Source: Furcasterigmium furcatum (lineage: Eukaryota; Ascomycota; Sordariomycetes; Glomerellales; Plectosphaerellaceae). From it: a stretch of 64,000 bases of DNA. Shown piece by piece: positions 22,579 through 34,066 of this stretch. Each line of letters starts with the position of its first letter. Positions within the stretch are counted from its first letter, which is position 1. The stretch is taken from positions 3,941,626 to 4,005,625 of the forward strand of contig BCIA01000002.1 in assembly GCA_001599815.1 (NCBI GenBank). Direction: 5' to 3'. The position numbers were made by a program, and so were the translations under genes. The notes below the pieces were generated by a model that made no database searches, had not been told where the DNA came from, and worked only from the letters and a program-made list of their open reading frames with translations.

Positions 22579-23670
22579 TTAAGCCCACTTAGCCAGCAAA
22601 GCCATGACGCCCGCGCCGAAGCAGATGGACCCAAAGGCCAGCATCTGCGTCCCGAGGCTCGACTTCTTCATCTCGGGGTTGAACATGAACTCGTGCGCCA
22701 GCAGCTCCACCAAGCCCGTGTACATCAGGATGCCTGCGCTGATGGCGTCGAAAATGCCGTTCGTGAGCATCTGGTCCGACGCGCTGCCCGGCTTCGCGCC
22801 CAGCCCGGCAGCGGTACCGACGGGAGTGGAGATTGCGAAGCACACGGCGAAGAAGTAGGGGAGCCACGCGCGGCGGCCGGGCCAGACGGTGGTGGCGAGG
22901 CGCGAGCCCAAGCCGAGGCCCTCCATGAACTGGTGAAAGACCAGGACGATGAGGAGAACGACGATGTCGTCGGTAGTGGCCAAAACGAGGCCGACGAAGA
23001 CGCTGTGGAAGACGACGCCGAACTCGAGGACGAGAATGGCCGTGAGCTGCCCGGCGATGTTCGGGTGCTGGTGGCCGCTGCCGGCCTGGCTGCAGTGGCC
23101 GACGTGCGCTTGCGGTGTGGACGGGTAACCGCCCTGGTCTCGCGGGGCCGTGAGGTCGCCAGCGGCCTCGCATGCTGCTCCGTCGCGGGGGGCCTCTTCG
23201 ATGTCGCTGTCGGCGGCCCTAGTCTTCCTATCTGGGCCATTGCCATTGGCAACAGGGAGGGCTCCATTGCCATTTTGAAGCTCGCTGCTCAATCTTTTCC
23301 GGTCGACGGCTCTCTGACCAAAGTATGTCGCCAGGATCTCCGCCAGAAACATGGCGAGGACGGTCGCAAGGCCGATGAAGAACGCCCAGTCGTATTCCCC
23401 CAGACGGGGCACCAGACACGGGTCGCCGAGCTTCTCAGCCGCCGGAGCCAGCAGATGCATCCATGCCGTGCCAATGATGACACCGGTGCCGATGAACTTG
23501 AATATGAAGAATGCGCGGTGTAGGTCCCGACTGGAATTGCCGAGGAGGATGGGAATAAGAGCGCCGAGCAGCGATGCGGCCAGGATGATGAAGATGGACG
23601 CGATGCGCAGGCCGAGGTGGCTGGTGTCAACGGCGTCTGCGTCGCATTGATCTTGCTGAGCGTCTGCCAT
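22579..23670 (-). CDS. ZIP-family zinc/iron plasma-membrane transporter
   Basis: Intronless, 363 aa from the ATG at 23670 (another in-frame ATG lies 32 codons upstream). Eight hydrophobic segments are arranged as three, a hydrophilic loop, then five. Key ZIP residues sit in the fourth and fifth segments: VVFHSVFVGL and VFHQFMEGLGLGSRLA. The cytosolic loop is His-containing (HVGHCSQAGSGHQHP), a likely metal sensor. The C-terminus ends KWA, as in fungal Zrt-type proteins. It should import Zn2+ (possibly Fe2+) across the plasma membrane. High versus low affinity cannot be decided from sequence. Confidence 0.93.
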   Translation of the reverse strand: MADAQQDQCDADAVDTSHLGLRIASIFIILAASLLGALIPILLGNSSRDLHRAFFIFKFIGTGVIIGTAWMHLLAPAAEKLGDPCLVPRLGEYDWAFFIGLATVLAMFLAEILATYFGQRAVDRKRLSSELQNGNGALPVANGNGPDRKTRAADSDIEEAPRDGAACEAAGDLTAPRDQGGYPSTPQAHVGHCSQAGSGHQHPNIAGQLTAILVLEFGVVFHSVFVGLVLATTDDIVVLLIVLVFHQFMEGLGLGSRLATTVWPGRRAWLPYFFAVCFAISTPVGTAAGLGAKPGSASDQMLTNGIFDAISAGILMYTGLVELLAHEFMFNPEMKKSSLGTQMLAFGSICFGAGVMALLAKWA

Positions 23671-24330
23671 TATTGATATGGTGGACGTCGGCTTCTGGAA
23701 TACGGCCTGGCGATCGATGCTCTGCGGCTCAAGGGGGGAGGTGAAGGGGGATGTTGGCCAAGCCATGCCAAGGCGGGAGCAAGCCGGGGCTTTTGTATCT
23801 CGAAATTCTCCGTGCTTGAATCGGTATCAAGGCCGCAAATGGGTAGTGACCGGCTGCCGGTGCCGTTGTGATATCTTGCCGGAAGAAACGGCAGTAGAAT
23901 ATCGAGCTTGAAGGCGGGAGATAGAGGCATTGAATCCGGTCCTTGAGGACCTTGATGGCCAGAATAGCAGGTATCTCCTTTCAATTCAAGGCAGCGCTGG
24001 TACTCAGAGCCTGCTCGTCGCTGACGCCAAATCCACCAAACCTTGACTAGGGCCGGGAACTCAGGCATCGCCGTGGGTCAAATGAGTCCGGCTGTTGCGT
24101 ATGCCAGCTAAGGTGTTAGGACGGCACCAGTGAGAATGTGTTGCTGGTTGCTGATTTGTGGTTCTAGTCATTGTCTCTCGGCAGTCCGGCCAAAGCTGGC
24201 CATCAAGGTCCTCGGATTGTGGTCGTGGTTCGACTTATGTCAGCAAGCGTCCTTGTTTCGTTGATGCACCTCGGGTACCGGCAGGTGAGGGAAGTTCTTG
24301 CTGCATTTCTTTGTTCTGCAGGCTGGCCGA
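23671..24330. other. Intergenic region
   Basis: About 660 bp between the ZIP gene start and the mdm10 stop. It should carry the ZIP promoter. No ZAP1-like element was recognised with confidence. Confidence 0.4.
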
Positions 24331-25677
24331 TCAGGACGAAAACTGGACCTCAACACCAATCGTTCGGAAGGGCGACTCGAGGTTCCGCAGGTCGATCCCG
24401 CTCCCCAAGCTGAAGAGTATGGACTGTGCGCGTCCTTCCCACAGGATCCCAATCCTCATGTTCTGGTCCAGTCGCGCCTTGATCACGCCGGAGTACTCGT
24501 CGTCCGTTTTTTTCGGCGGCGCAGAGCCGGGCTCGTCCAACCGCCACTCCATCTTAGCCTCGAAACTCCGCTCCTTCGGCCTCGTCGCCGCAGGTGTCAC
24601 GAGCACTGGCTTCACCGGGCCTTCGGGCTCGTCCAGCCTCCATTCCAGCTTCGCCTGGTGACTCCTCTCCTTGACCAGCTTCTCCGCCGAAAGCGCCGTG
24701 TCGATGCCGTCCCGAATGCTTCGCTTCCGCCACAGCTCCATGCCCACGGCCCAGTCGCTCTCGTAGCTGTAGAAATTAAAGTCGAACTTGGTCGCGAGGC
24801 TGCAGTTGCGCCCGGCCATGACAGCGTACGTGGCGCTGATGTTCCCCATCAGCGGGTTCAGCGTCATCGTCGCCGTCAGCGGCGTGCCCGTATGGGAGGG
24901 GAGCGTTGCGAAACGGGCGCCGAGGCTCATGCCGCCCGACTTGTTGAGCGTGCCGTAGTAGATCTCTCCGCCGGTGCTGAAGCGCCCGTAGATGCGCTCT
25001 CGCTGGGAAGCATCGTCGGCGGGGGGGTTCGCTCGTTCCCCCGACGCGCCAAGGGGCAGGAGGTCTCGCGTGTCGCCGCCAAAATTGTACACGCCCCTGA
25101 AGCCCAGGAGTCCGCCGTCCGAGGACGCCAGGCCCTCCAGCGCATAGCGGCCGACATCATATTGCGCGAGACCGAGGAGGGTGCCGCCGTCTCGCAGGAA
25201 GGCGCCGGAGACCGCGCTAAATTGAAATTGGAGCGCCGGAGATATCCTCTTGATGACCAGGGCTTCGAGCAAGGACTGAGGGAGGTAGAGCCGGCCGTAG
25301 AGCAGCGAAGCTGCCTCTGGGCTCAATAACGGATATGCTGAGAGATTATTCCGCCGTCGCAGCTCAGGCAGTGGCTTGTAGGATTGGAGGAGCGTGGCGA
25401 GGGGGAGGCGGTCGGACTGCGGCGTGAGGTGCGCTCGGAGCGGGACGGAGGAGTAGAGGTAGGATATCGAGCCGTCGACGACGCCAACAGAGCCAAGTTG
25501 GTAGGAGGTTGCAAAGTTGGGCGAGGCGAGAGAGGAGAGGGTCAATCGAAGTCCGCGCGGGGTCTCGAAGTTGAGGAGGGCGTCGGCGGTCGAGTTGAGC
25601 GACGAGTAGGAGCTTTCACGGTTCCAGCTCGTGGCGTCGTAAAACGCGCTCCGGACGTAGTCCATGAACTCGCGCAT
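24331..25677 (-). CDS. mdm10: Mitochondrial distribution and morphology protein 10
   Basis: Intronless, 448 aa. The start MREFMDYVRSAFYDATSWN and the following NFETPRGLRLTLSSLASPNF are the conserved opening of fungal Mdm10. The protein is a 19-strand outer-membrane beta-barrel, and the last residues (VGVEVQFSS) look like the beta-signal used for insertion. Mdm10 is the membrane anchor of the ERMES complex that tethers ER to mitochondria for lipid exchange. It also binds the SAM complex during Tom40 assembly. The frame is open 29 codons upstream, but the conserved start fixes the ATG at 25677. The Pro/Lys/Glu loop near residues 360-400 is a variable insertion. Confidence 0.95.
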   Translation of the reverse strand: MREFMDYVRSAFYDATSWNRESSYSSLNSTADALLNFETPRGLRLTLSSLASPNFATSYQLGSVGVVDGSISYLYSSVPLRAHLTPQSDRLPLATLLQSYKPLPELRRRNNLSAYPLLSPEAASLLYGRLYLPQSLLEALVIKRISPALQFQFSAVSGAFLRDGGTLLGLAQYDVGRYALEGLASSDGGLLGFRGVYNFGGDTRDLLPLGASGERANPPADDASQRERIYGRFSTGGEIYYGTLNKSGGMSLGARFATLPSHTGTPLTATMTLNPLMGNISATYAVMAGRNCSLATKFDFNFYSYESDWAVGMELWRKRSIRDGIDTALSAEKLVKERSHQAKLEWRLDEPEGPVKPVLVTPAATRPKERSFEAKMEWRLDEPGSAPPKKTDDEYSGVIKARLDQNMRIGILWEGRAQSILFSLGSGIDLRNLESPFRTIGVEVQFSS

Positions 25678-26912
25678 TGTGGGCGGAGGTTTGCCTGGTG
25701 CAGGCAGGGTCGTGCTACCAACGACGCATCTGAGCCGGCTGGCATTCAAGTTGGGTGTGTCCAATTCGGAGGTCGTGGAGGTGCTTGGTTTGCTTGAATG
25801 GGTGTTGGTCGATCTTCATTCGTGGAGGTGTCACCCGCGTTGAAGACTGGGTCCAAGCTCGTGATGATGTAAGCCGATTGGACGAGGTCGTTGCCCGTCA
25901 CACACACCCTTGGCCCAGCAGACAAAACTGGCCAGCGCTGCGGTTACCTAGGCTAAACGTAATATATTATTAGATATCCATTTACTAAAGACTTCCAGGT
26001 TCGATCAAATACTTTGCCGCTATAAATAAGCTCCTTATGTTAAGTACGCCTCTGTACCTTATGGTTAGTTTTACGAGTTCTAAAACCTAAGCCCTGGACA
26101 TCCCGTTACACGGCTGGAGTATAATATTCTCTCTCTGGGGATATGATAGAAGATATAGAATAACTATAGAATCTCCGGGCTAACGTTAACACCTCCTCAC
26201 TTTGGTTCTCCTTGCCTATTGGTGACACATTCTCAGCCAGACGACATGGAATCTAGAGGTTATTCAGAGCTGAGAATGCCACATGTATGGACCCTTCCAG
26301 TTTGTCTTGAAGCGCACCTGACATATCTTCTCCCTGGACGAAGAATCAGAGCCTCCGAACAACCGAGCCGAGCCATGAGCTCTGCACTCAAGTCCCGCCA
26401 CCTCCGTCGGACGACGGATCATGTCATGCCATGGGTTCCCCGCGCCTCCGATTTCGGTGACGCCGAGAACTGCCAGATTCCGTGTTATTGACTCCATTGA
26501 GGGATTAAATCATTATCTCCTCGCTTCCACCAAATGCAACCCCGGCCGACTCAGGGATTCCACGTGCATTCTTGGGCCGAACTGTCAAGGATCGTGAATC
26601 AGGCGGACGAGAGTATCCACCTCATCTCTTGGCGTGATCTTATCTGATCGATCAGTAACGAATGGTGAGGCATTACCAGCGACCACCCCCACAATATCCT
26701 GACTCGCCTCGACGGTGAACATGCGAGCAGGCGGCGGCCCCTGCAGATACGAAAGGGCATGGATCTCTTAGCCACATGCAGGTACTATGGCCGTGGTGAG
26801 CGGTCATGGGAGTGCTTAAGAAGCAGCGAAGCCGCACCGGGCCTCCTTGGCAGGACGGTTTCCAGTGCCTCCTCAGCTTTGAGCCTACGTCTGTTTGTCC
26901 AACACCGTCAAG
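25678..26912. other. Intergenic region with AT-rich island
   Basis: About 1.2 kb. From roughly 25950 to 26215 the sequence becomes clearly AT-rich with many TA dinucleotides, unlike its surroundings. That is the look of repeat-induced point mutation or of a decayed repeat, but no element is recognisable. The right part should hold the subtilase promoter. Confidence 0.5.
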
Positions 26913-29900
26913 ATGGCCATCAACATGCTCTCGGCCCTGGTCGCCGGGTGCGCCCTCGTCGCGCCAGCCCTAGCTGCGCGGGACCTCCCGGACCCGAGCA
27001 CGGTGCCCAGGAATAACACGCCCAGCTTCGCCACCAGGTTCATCGTGGAGTTCTCCAACGTGGGATCTTCCAAGTTCAGGAAGAGGGACGGTTCACTTGT
27101 AGGTCAAGATCACCCCTATAGCTTGAGGAAACTACTCACCAAAGGTTGCTCGCTAGGACACTGAAGGCTTCTATGAGGAGGTGAAGGACCAAGACCACCA
27201 CATCATCCCCGGCCAGAACTTCACGTCGGAGTTCTTCCACGGTGCCTCCTTTGAAATCGTTAACGGCACCAACGAGACTCTCACTGGCCTCGAGGACCTT
27301 CCGAGCGTGGGACGCCTGTGGCCTGTACACCTGGTCAACATTCCCAAGCCTGTCGAGACCAAAGACAAGACCGTCGACCGCCTCGCCAAGCGTCAAGATG
27401 ATAACCCTCCATATCCTGACTGGGCCAACATCCACCCACACTTACTGACCAACGTGGACAAGGCTCATGAAATGGGCTTCGACGGTAGCGACGTCGTCAT
27501 TGCCATCGTTGACAGCGGTGTCGAATACAACCACCCCGCGCTGGGTGGCGGCTTCGGGCCCGGATTCAAGTTCGAGGGCGGCTGGGACCTCGTCGGGCCC
27601 GACTACCTCCCCGGAGACAGCGAGCTCCATCCGAACGGTGACCCTCAGGACTGTCTAGGCCATGGCACCCACGTGGCAGGCATCGTCGGGAGCAGTGAGC
27701 CCCAGGGGCTGGGAGTCGCCCACAACGCGCGTTTCCGGTCCTACAAGGTCTTCGGTTGTTATGACGGCACTGGCTCCGACATCATCCTCGCGGCCTTCCT
27801 GCAGGCGTACGAGGAGGGCGCCGACATCATCTCGGGATCGCTCGGAAACGACAACGGCTTTGCGGAGTCGCCCATTGCCCTTGTCATCAACAAGATCGCC
27901 GAGGCGGGTGTTCTGGTCGTGACTGCGGCCGGAAACAGCGGCGAGCTCGGCCCGTTCCTCACGTCGAACACCGCCAACGCCTACGGTGCCCTCGCTGTCG
28001 GCAGCGTCAGTGTCAAGCACCAGGTCGGCTTCGAGATGGTCGCCAAGTCTAGCAGCGGGCAGACACGGTCTATGGTGAGTTGGACGCCCACCCTACTTCT
28101 ACCATGTGCAGTAGTGGCTGGTCACTTTCCGGTTGCTAATAGATGAAGACCTACATCCCGGACAACGAGAAGCCGTGGGACAAGCCCGGCGAATCGAACG
28201 CGTTCAAGGGCGGCCTCCCGCGCGATTTTGACATTTGTTGGGATAATTTCCCCTGGGGCTTTGAGGTGCCGACCGAGGATGTGCTCTTCATCAAGTAAGC
28301 AAGGGGGACACTTGATCTTCTGTCCATGAAACTTACAACGGCTCTTTCAGGCGCGGCACCCGGGTACTCTGTCTGGACCAGTTCCAGACTGCCAACTCGT
28401 ACCTCATGAACCTCGCCAAATGGGTGATCTTCTGGAACATCCCCGATCGCGAGAACCAGACCCCCGAGCGCTTCTGGCAGGACGGCAGCCCCGTCGGCTG
28501 TAAGTTCATTCATCACAATGTAGTGTGTCGCCTCTGCTAATATTGTCGGCAATCTTCCAGTTGCGACGATCAACTACGTGGACGGCCAGTGGGTTGAGGA
28601 TCAGCTGGAGGCCGGGCACTCTGTCACATTCGAGTTCCCCAGCAGCAACGCCACCGACCTGTCCGCCGCCTTCGCCAGCGGCTTCTCCAGCTGGGGAACG
28701 ACTCTCGACGCGAGGCTCAAGCCGGAGATTTCCGCGCCTGGTAAGTGGCACTGAAAGATGTTGGCTGCGAACAAACAGGGCTGATGTCGGTATGACTCTA
28801 GGCGAGGACATCATGTCTACGTACCTTCTCGACCGTATTGACTGGATCACGAACCAAGGAACCAGCATGGCCTGCCCTTATGTGCGTTTGACTCTGTATC
28901 CCCTTCAGATTCCTTCCCATGTCACTAATCTGGTCTATTTTAGATCTCTGGAGTGGCGGCCCTCTTCTTCCAGTCTGCCGGAGGCCGCTCCAAGCTTGCC
29001 AAATGCGGCCAGAACCCAGCTGAGGTCGCCCGCCGGCGCATCATCAACAGCGGCCAGAGCGTGGGTCATAGTAACCGGACTACTCTCCCTGCGTAAGCTG
29101 TCCATTGACCTTGGTCCCTGGCAAGCCTCAAATTCCTGACATGAAACAGTGCTCTCGGCCAGCAAGGCGCTGGTCTCGTTGATGCCCTTAAGGTGATCAC
29201 CTACGAGACGACCATCCTGCCCCCCATCGTCCACCTCAACGACACCGACAACTTTGCCGCAACCCACACCATCACCGTGAAGAACCGCGGCAACAAGCCG
29301 GTCACGTACAAGATTTCGCACGAGGCTGGATCTACGGCAAGGAGCCGTGAGTTCGCGGATGCTTATATCGAGTACGACATCATTCTGAAGAACGACGAGG
29401 GCCTGGCCTCGGTCGACTTCTCCACCGACGAGCTGGTCGTCCCTGCAAAGGGGCAGGCCACTTTCACCGCCACGTTCGCCGAGCCGAACGACATTGACCC
29501 CATGGTCCTGGCGCAGTACGGCGGCGCCATCCACATCGTGGGATCGAACTACGAGTCGCTCAGGGTAAACTACATCGGCATCAAGGGCTCACTGAAGGAA
29601 GCCCAAGTTTGGGAGACGCAGCACGGCGTGCCCATCTTCTTCGACAAGACCGAGACGCAGTTCCCCGACGGCCACGTCTTCCCGTTCCCGGAGCTCCCGC
29701 TGCCGTACTACAACTACCTCTGGTCCAGCCGCGAGTACAGTTTCGACGTCGTCCAAGCAGACTGGAAGCCGTCCGACTGGGTCTACCCGCCCACCCCCGG
29801 CGAGAACAACTTTGTCGGCTCGACCATGTTCTACGACTACGACTACGGAGTCTACCGCCCCTTCCCGCTCAGGCTCACCGCCCGCACCGACTTCAACTAT

Positions 29901-30065
29901 CTCAACCCGCTGGGGCCGACCTATTCCCATGGCGAGCCTGTCGAGCCGGGCAACTACCGCATCCTTGCCCGCGCGCTCAAGACGTATGGTGACTATGACA
30001 AGATCGAGGACTGGCACACAAGGCTTTCGAACCGGTTTGTTGTGGCCGAGCCGGAGGCGGCTTAA
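26913..30065 (+). CDS. Secreted subtilisin-like serine protease (S8)
   Basis: Eight exons (26913-27098, 27157-28074, 28143-28294, 28351-28499, 28561-28740, 28802-28881, 28944-29092, 29150-30065) encode 909 aa; every junction keeps phase. A signal peptide (LVAGCALVAPALA) and an inhibitor-I9-like propeptide come first, the latter ending around the dibasic LAKRQDD. The catalytic triad is Asp181 (VIAIVDSGVEYNHP), His231 (GHGTHVAGIVG) and Ser550 (NQGTSMACPYISG). The wide gap between His and Ser and the roughly 280-residue C-terminal part, Fn3-like, match the minor extracellular protease Vpr / Pr1C type. The protease degrades extracellular proteins. The ATG is preceded by an in-frame TTG only. Confidence 0.92.
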
Positions 30066-33000
30066 AGGGACTCTATCGCTTCCAAATAGGGTTACTTCTT
30101 TCTTTAAAGGAATTAAATAATAATAAAATCAGTAGGAGCCTTCAAGAGGTTTATAAAAAGGTGATTCTTAGCCTTATTAGTAAGTACAGTTAGAAATGAT
30201 ATCATTCCTGCTGAATTAAGTTATATTTAGAGCCGACTTAGTTGTAGCGGTGAGTCTTGCTGAAGGTCTGCGAGATGTTGATTGATGCCGCATTGTAGAA
30301 TAAGCCCCCTGGTGGCTTTTGAGCATTTTGCGATGCCCGCCCTCTGTTTGAGCTCTGGGATTGTCAGGTTTATCTGGCATTGTCAGGTCTAAAGGCGCTA
30401 GTCCGAGGGGAGGTTGGACTGGTTGGGGGTAAATGGCCTTTAATTAGAGAGCTGACGACACTTTGCTGGCAAGATGGAAGCAGGATGGTTTCTTTTTCTA
30501 CCAGTTGGGTATTTGCGCCAGAAACCGACAATAACCACGAAAGGAACAAGTCGTGACACAGGTTTACTACATGACCGTTTCCTCTGCAGGCGGGGCGCCA
30601 AGAACGTCCCGTCCCGTCCTATTACACAGCATTTCTCAAAGACCAAAGTCTGCCGACAACGTCCGTACAGCTTCTCGCGAAGAGCGAGACAACCCTCCCA
30701 GCCGTGACCGTTGAACGTGGCCCCCATCGTGCGCCAAGCTCCCACACGAAACTTGATCGTCAGCCCCCGCAAGCACCGCCGCCAACCCCATGGAGTAGAT
30801 CGTGCTACAGCCAAACAAGCTTCTCATCCCGCGCCAGCCAAACGACCGCCAAGCCTTTCGGTGGCAACAAGGCCTCGAACCGACCGCCGAGCGGGCGGCG
30901 TGGCAGGGTTCGGAGAAATCACGAGCTTTTCAAGAGCGTTGCCCAGCATGCAAACAGAGGGGAAGACAGGGGCCCATGACCGATTGGTGGGGGTCGAGGC
31001 GTTGGATTAAGCGCTCCAGCGGCTGTCAGTCTGGCGGCGTTTGGCCTGGGTGGCGAAATCAACCCCCTATTTTAATGCAGCCCTGGAGGTGTCAGGGGCA
31101 CGATGCCGCGGGGCGATGAGTAATGTAGTAATGTGACGGGTGTCTACTGTATGTCTCGACATCGATGCCTCATCTCTGATCCACCTAGACGCAGGAGGCC
31201 GAACAAACGGAAAGACATCTAATATGTGTCTCAACCCGACACACGCCGAGCGGCCGAGCCTCATCAGGCAAAATAAGGATCCAAGCCCGGAGACACCACG
31301 GCCTTCCACGCGGCATATTGCTGCCTCTATCGGCAGCCCGCAGGGGGACACTTGGCGCACATGAATGCCTCTGGTGCGAGCCCGCGCCGACTGGCAGATC
31401 TCATGATCATGTGGCTCGTCGCCTGGGTCAGATCTAAATCATGCCAGCTGTCCCTCCGGACCGGCGCCGTTGTGCTACTGCATGCCTGGGCCGGGGCAAA
31501 CGGCGTCCCGTCCTATAGGCCGAGGACGGTTGACGTTGGAGGGTTATCGTGACATCGGAACAGATAGGTGGTCACCTCATTTCACATTCCGTCGATCACG
31601 AGGCAACTAGCCCCCTTTGCCTCGGGAGGCAGCGGTGCTGCCATTCTCAAAGCGACACATGCATGAGGCCGTCCCGACGAAAAGGGGTTGCAGTGTTGCA
31701 CCGCTGCAGCAGATCCCTCAACTTTCTTTCCATGGCGTCGACTGCTGAATTTTCAGGAGATTGCGTCTCGAGCAGGGTGACGACGCTTAATATCTCCGAG
31801 TTTGTAGGAGGTCGCTCAGGGGCTTCGGCTTGTTGCAGGCTTTGTTTTTCAGGCCCCGGCACCTGTCAGCCCTTTGAGGCCTCCCAAATCTCAGGAAGGG
31901 GAAGCGGAATCGGAATCTCCACAGCCCAAGAGCGCCTCAAAATCACGGACGGCAGAGGGGAGAGTGACCATCCACGCGTCCGTTTGTCGTCCCAACAGGG
32001 CGGACGGGAACCGTTTGTTCCCTCCTCGCTCGAACCCCCTCGCCTTCAACGAAACGAAACAAAAAAAAGTCTGCCCGGCGTCCCATAATTGACACCCTTC
32101 TCGAAGAGATTCGACTGCCAATTTGGCTGGCGGTGGAAGAAGCCCCTCCGCGGCATCCACACTTCGGGCCGTCCCTGCGTCGCATCCTCCAAGACGACGG
32201 GCCGGGCAGAGAAGAAACGAAGTGGCAGAGACGAAACGCTGTGCTGATCAATTCGGCAGGCCGAATCGGGGGCCCCTTAATTACTTTTATGTTTTCCCGT
32301 CGGGAGGTGACAGGTCGTCCGTGGTACTTGTCCGTGCAGTACGGGAGTGTGGTGTCATGCCGTTTGCGGCCAACAACCAGGACGCGAATCCCTCCACCCC
32401 TGAATAATTTCGCCCTGCGGCAACACGAATGTGGTCGTCCGCAAATCTCGTACCGCACCGCACGCACCAAGCAGCCCAAGCAAGCAGCCGAAGCAACCCA
32501 AGTGACCTACCTAACTCGGGAAACGCCGGTGGTCGCCCCGAGACAGTCCGGCGCCGGCGATCGTTTCCGTCCGCCCAATCCCACTGCTAAACCTACTTTG
32601 ACGGTACGGTACCTTCGCGTCTCCCCTCCGTGACAATCACAAACTCTGTTTCTGCCCAGTCCCGCGTCCTGGCCCACTACGAGCACGCCGTACCGTCTTA
32701 TCACCCGCTGCTGGCAGCTGCTGGAGTCGCGCCGTGACTGAAGCCGTCGAACCACGTGGCGTCCCATTGGTGCCTAATAATGTTGTGCAGCTGTCGAGCC
32801 TGTAGGGCCGGCGAGAGTCCAGACCGTCCAGGGCTGGCCGGATCTGCGAGCCCCGTCCTCCTTCACGAGGTCTGTTACTCATTTGATCCCCGAACCCCCC
32901 ACGTCTTTGTCCCTCGTATTGTACGAGGCGTGCTGGTGGTGAAACCGTTTTCCCATCTGCAATCTTAACCTCGCTCCACAGCCTTCCGTCTCTATTTTTA

Positions 33001-33262
33001 TGTTCTGCGAGGGGTTTGGCGGGAGTCAACTCCGTTCCTTTTTTTTTCTGCTGCACCACTGACAGAATTAACTCCTCGCGACGACACATGTCACACGACA
33101 CCACACGACCGTCGAAAAGGCACCGCGCTTTCTCTCGACTCCGGCCGACGACAGAACCGCCGCCCATTTGAAGAGAGGGCCTCCGGAACAGCCGGACCTA
33201 TTGCGCGCGCCACAACCAGGTCCCCGAGCTGCGGGTGGAAGGCGGGGGGCATTCAACCGACC
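30066..33262. other. Gene-poor region
   Basis: A 3.2-kb stretch with no frame that looks coding. Bases 30085-30260 are AT-rich, like the island near 26 kb. From about 31.5 to 33.2 kb the DNA is GC-rich with pyrimidine tracts and could be a long leader or promoter of the downstream hydrolase. Nothing more specific can be supported. Confidence 0.5.
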
Positions 33263-34066
33263 ATGGATCTCCGAGTCCTCGCCCTTCCGCCTCGGACGGA
33301 GCACACCCACACGGTGATTTTCCTCCACGGACGCGGCGACACCGCCGCCCTTTTCCTCGAGATGATCCAAGGCACCCTGACAAGTCGATTACAATCCCTA
33401 CCGGACACCTTTCCGTCCTTCCGCTGGGTCTTCCCGCAATCGGAGATCCGGGCTGTCGCATCATCCTCCCCGGAACGGTGGAGCCAGTGGTTCGATGTCT
33501 GGAATACCCGCGACTTCAGCGACCGAGAGGGCCTCCAGGCGGAGGGCCTCCGGGAGAGCGTGGCGAGTACCCGGCGCATCGCGCGGCGGGAGGCCGAGCT
33601 TCTTGGCGGCCGATGGGACCGGGTGATACTGGCCGGCATCGACCAGGGCGGCTCCGTGGCCGTACACACATTACTGAACCTCAACCTGACGGACCTCATA
33701 CCGGGCTCGCCGCCGACACCGCCGGGGAGCAAGAGAGTCGGGGCCCTCCTGGCGTTTGCGAGCCGCATGCCGTTTCCGGGAGGGACGGTGGCAGAGACGA
33801 GGGAGGTGCTGAGCCTCGAGGATGTGCCGGAGAGCGACGAGGCCGTCCTGAATACGCCCATGCTGCTGGAGCACTGCATCGACGACCCTCTCGCGCTGGT
33901 CGGATGGGGTCGGAACCTCCGGGACCAGCTGATCAGCTTCGGATCCCAGGTGACCTGGAAGGAATACTCCGAGGGCGGGCACTGGTTCAACTCCCCGACG
34001 GGGATGGACGACGTCGTGAGCTTCCTGGACCGGGTACTGGGCCCCGGTTTCGTGAAGAGCCCCTGA
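33263..34066 (+). CDS. Acyl-protein-thioesterase-like alpha/beta hydrolase with Asp at the nucleophile site
   Basis: Intronless, 267 aa. The fold of the phospholipase/carboxylesterase (APT1) group is clear: VIFLHGRGDTAA oxyanion loop, FPSFRWVFPQS, LLEHCIDDPL acid region (D207/D208) and YSEGGHWF with H240. At the nucleophile elbow, where APT1-type enzymes have GFSQGG, this protein has AGIDQGGS, so Asp127 replaces Ser. The codon is an unambiguous GAC at 33641-33643. Either it is a pseudo-enzyme or it uses Asp as nucleophile, as haloalkane dehalogenases do. No signal peptide, so cytosolic. I cannot tell whether the change is shared by orthologs. Confidence 0.85.
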   Translation: MDLRVLALPPRTEHTHTVIFLHGRGDTAALFLEMIQGTLTSRLQSLPDTFPSFRWVFPQSEIRAVASSSPERWSQWFDVWNTRDFSDREGLQAEGLRESVASTRRIARREAELLGGRWDRVILAGIDQGGSVAVHTLLNLNLTDLIPGSPPTPPGSKRVGALLAFASRMPFPGGTVAETREVLSLEDVPESDEAVLNTPMLLEHCIDDPLALVGWGRNLRDQLISFGSQVTWKEYSEGGHWFNSPTGMDDVVSFLDRVLGPGFVKSP

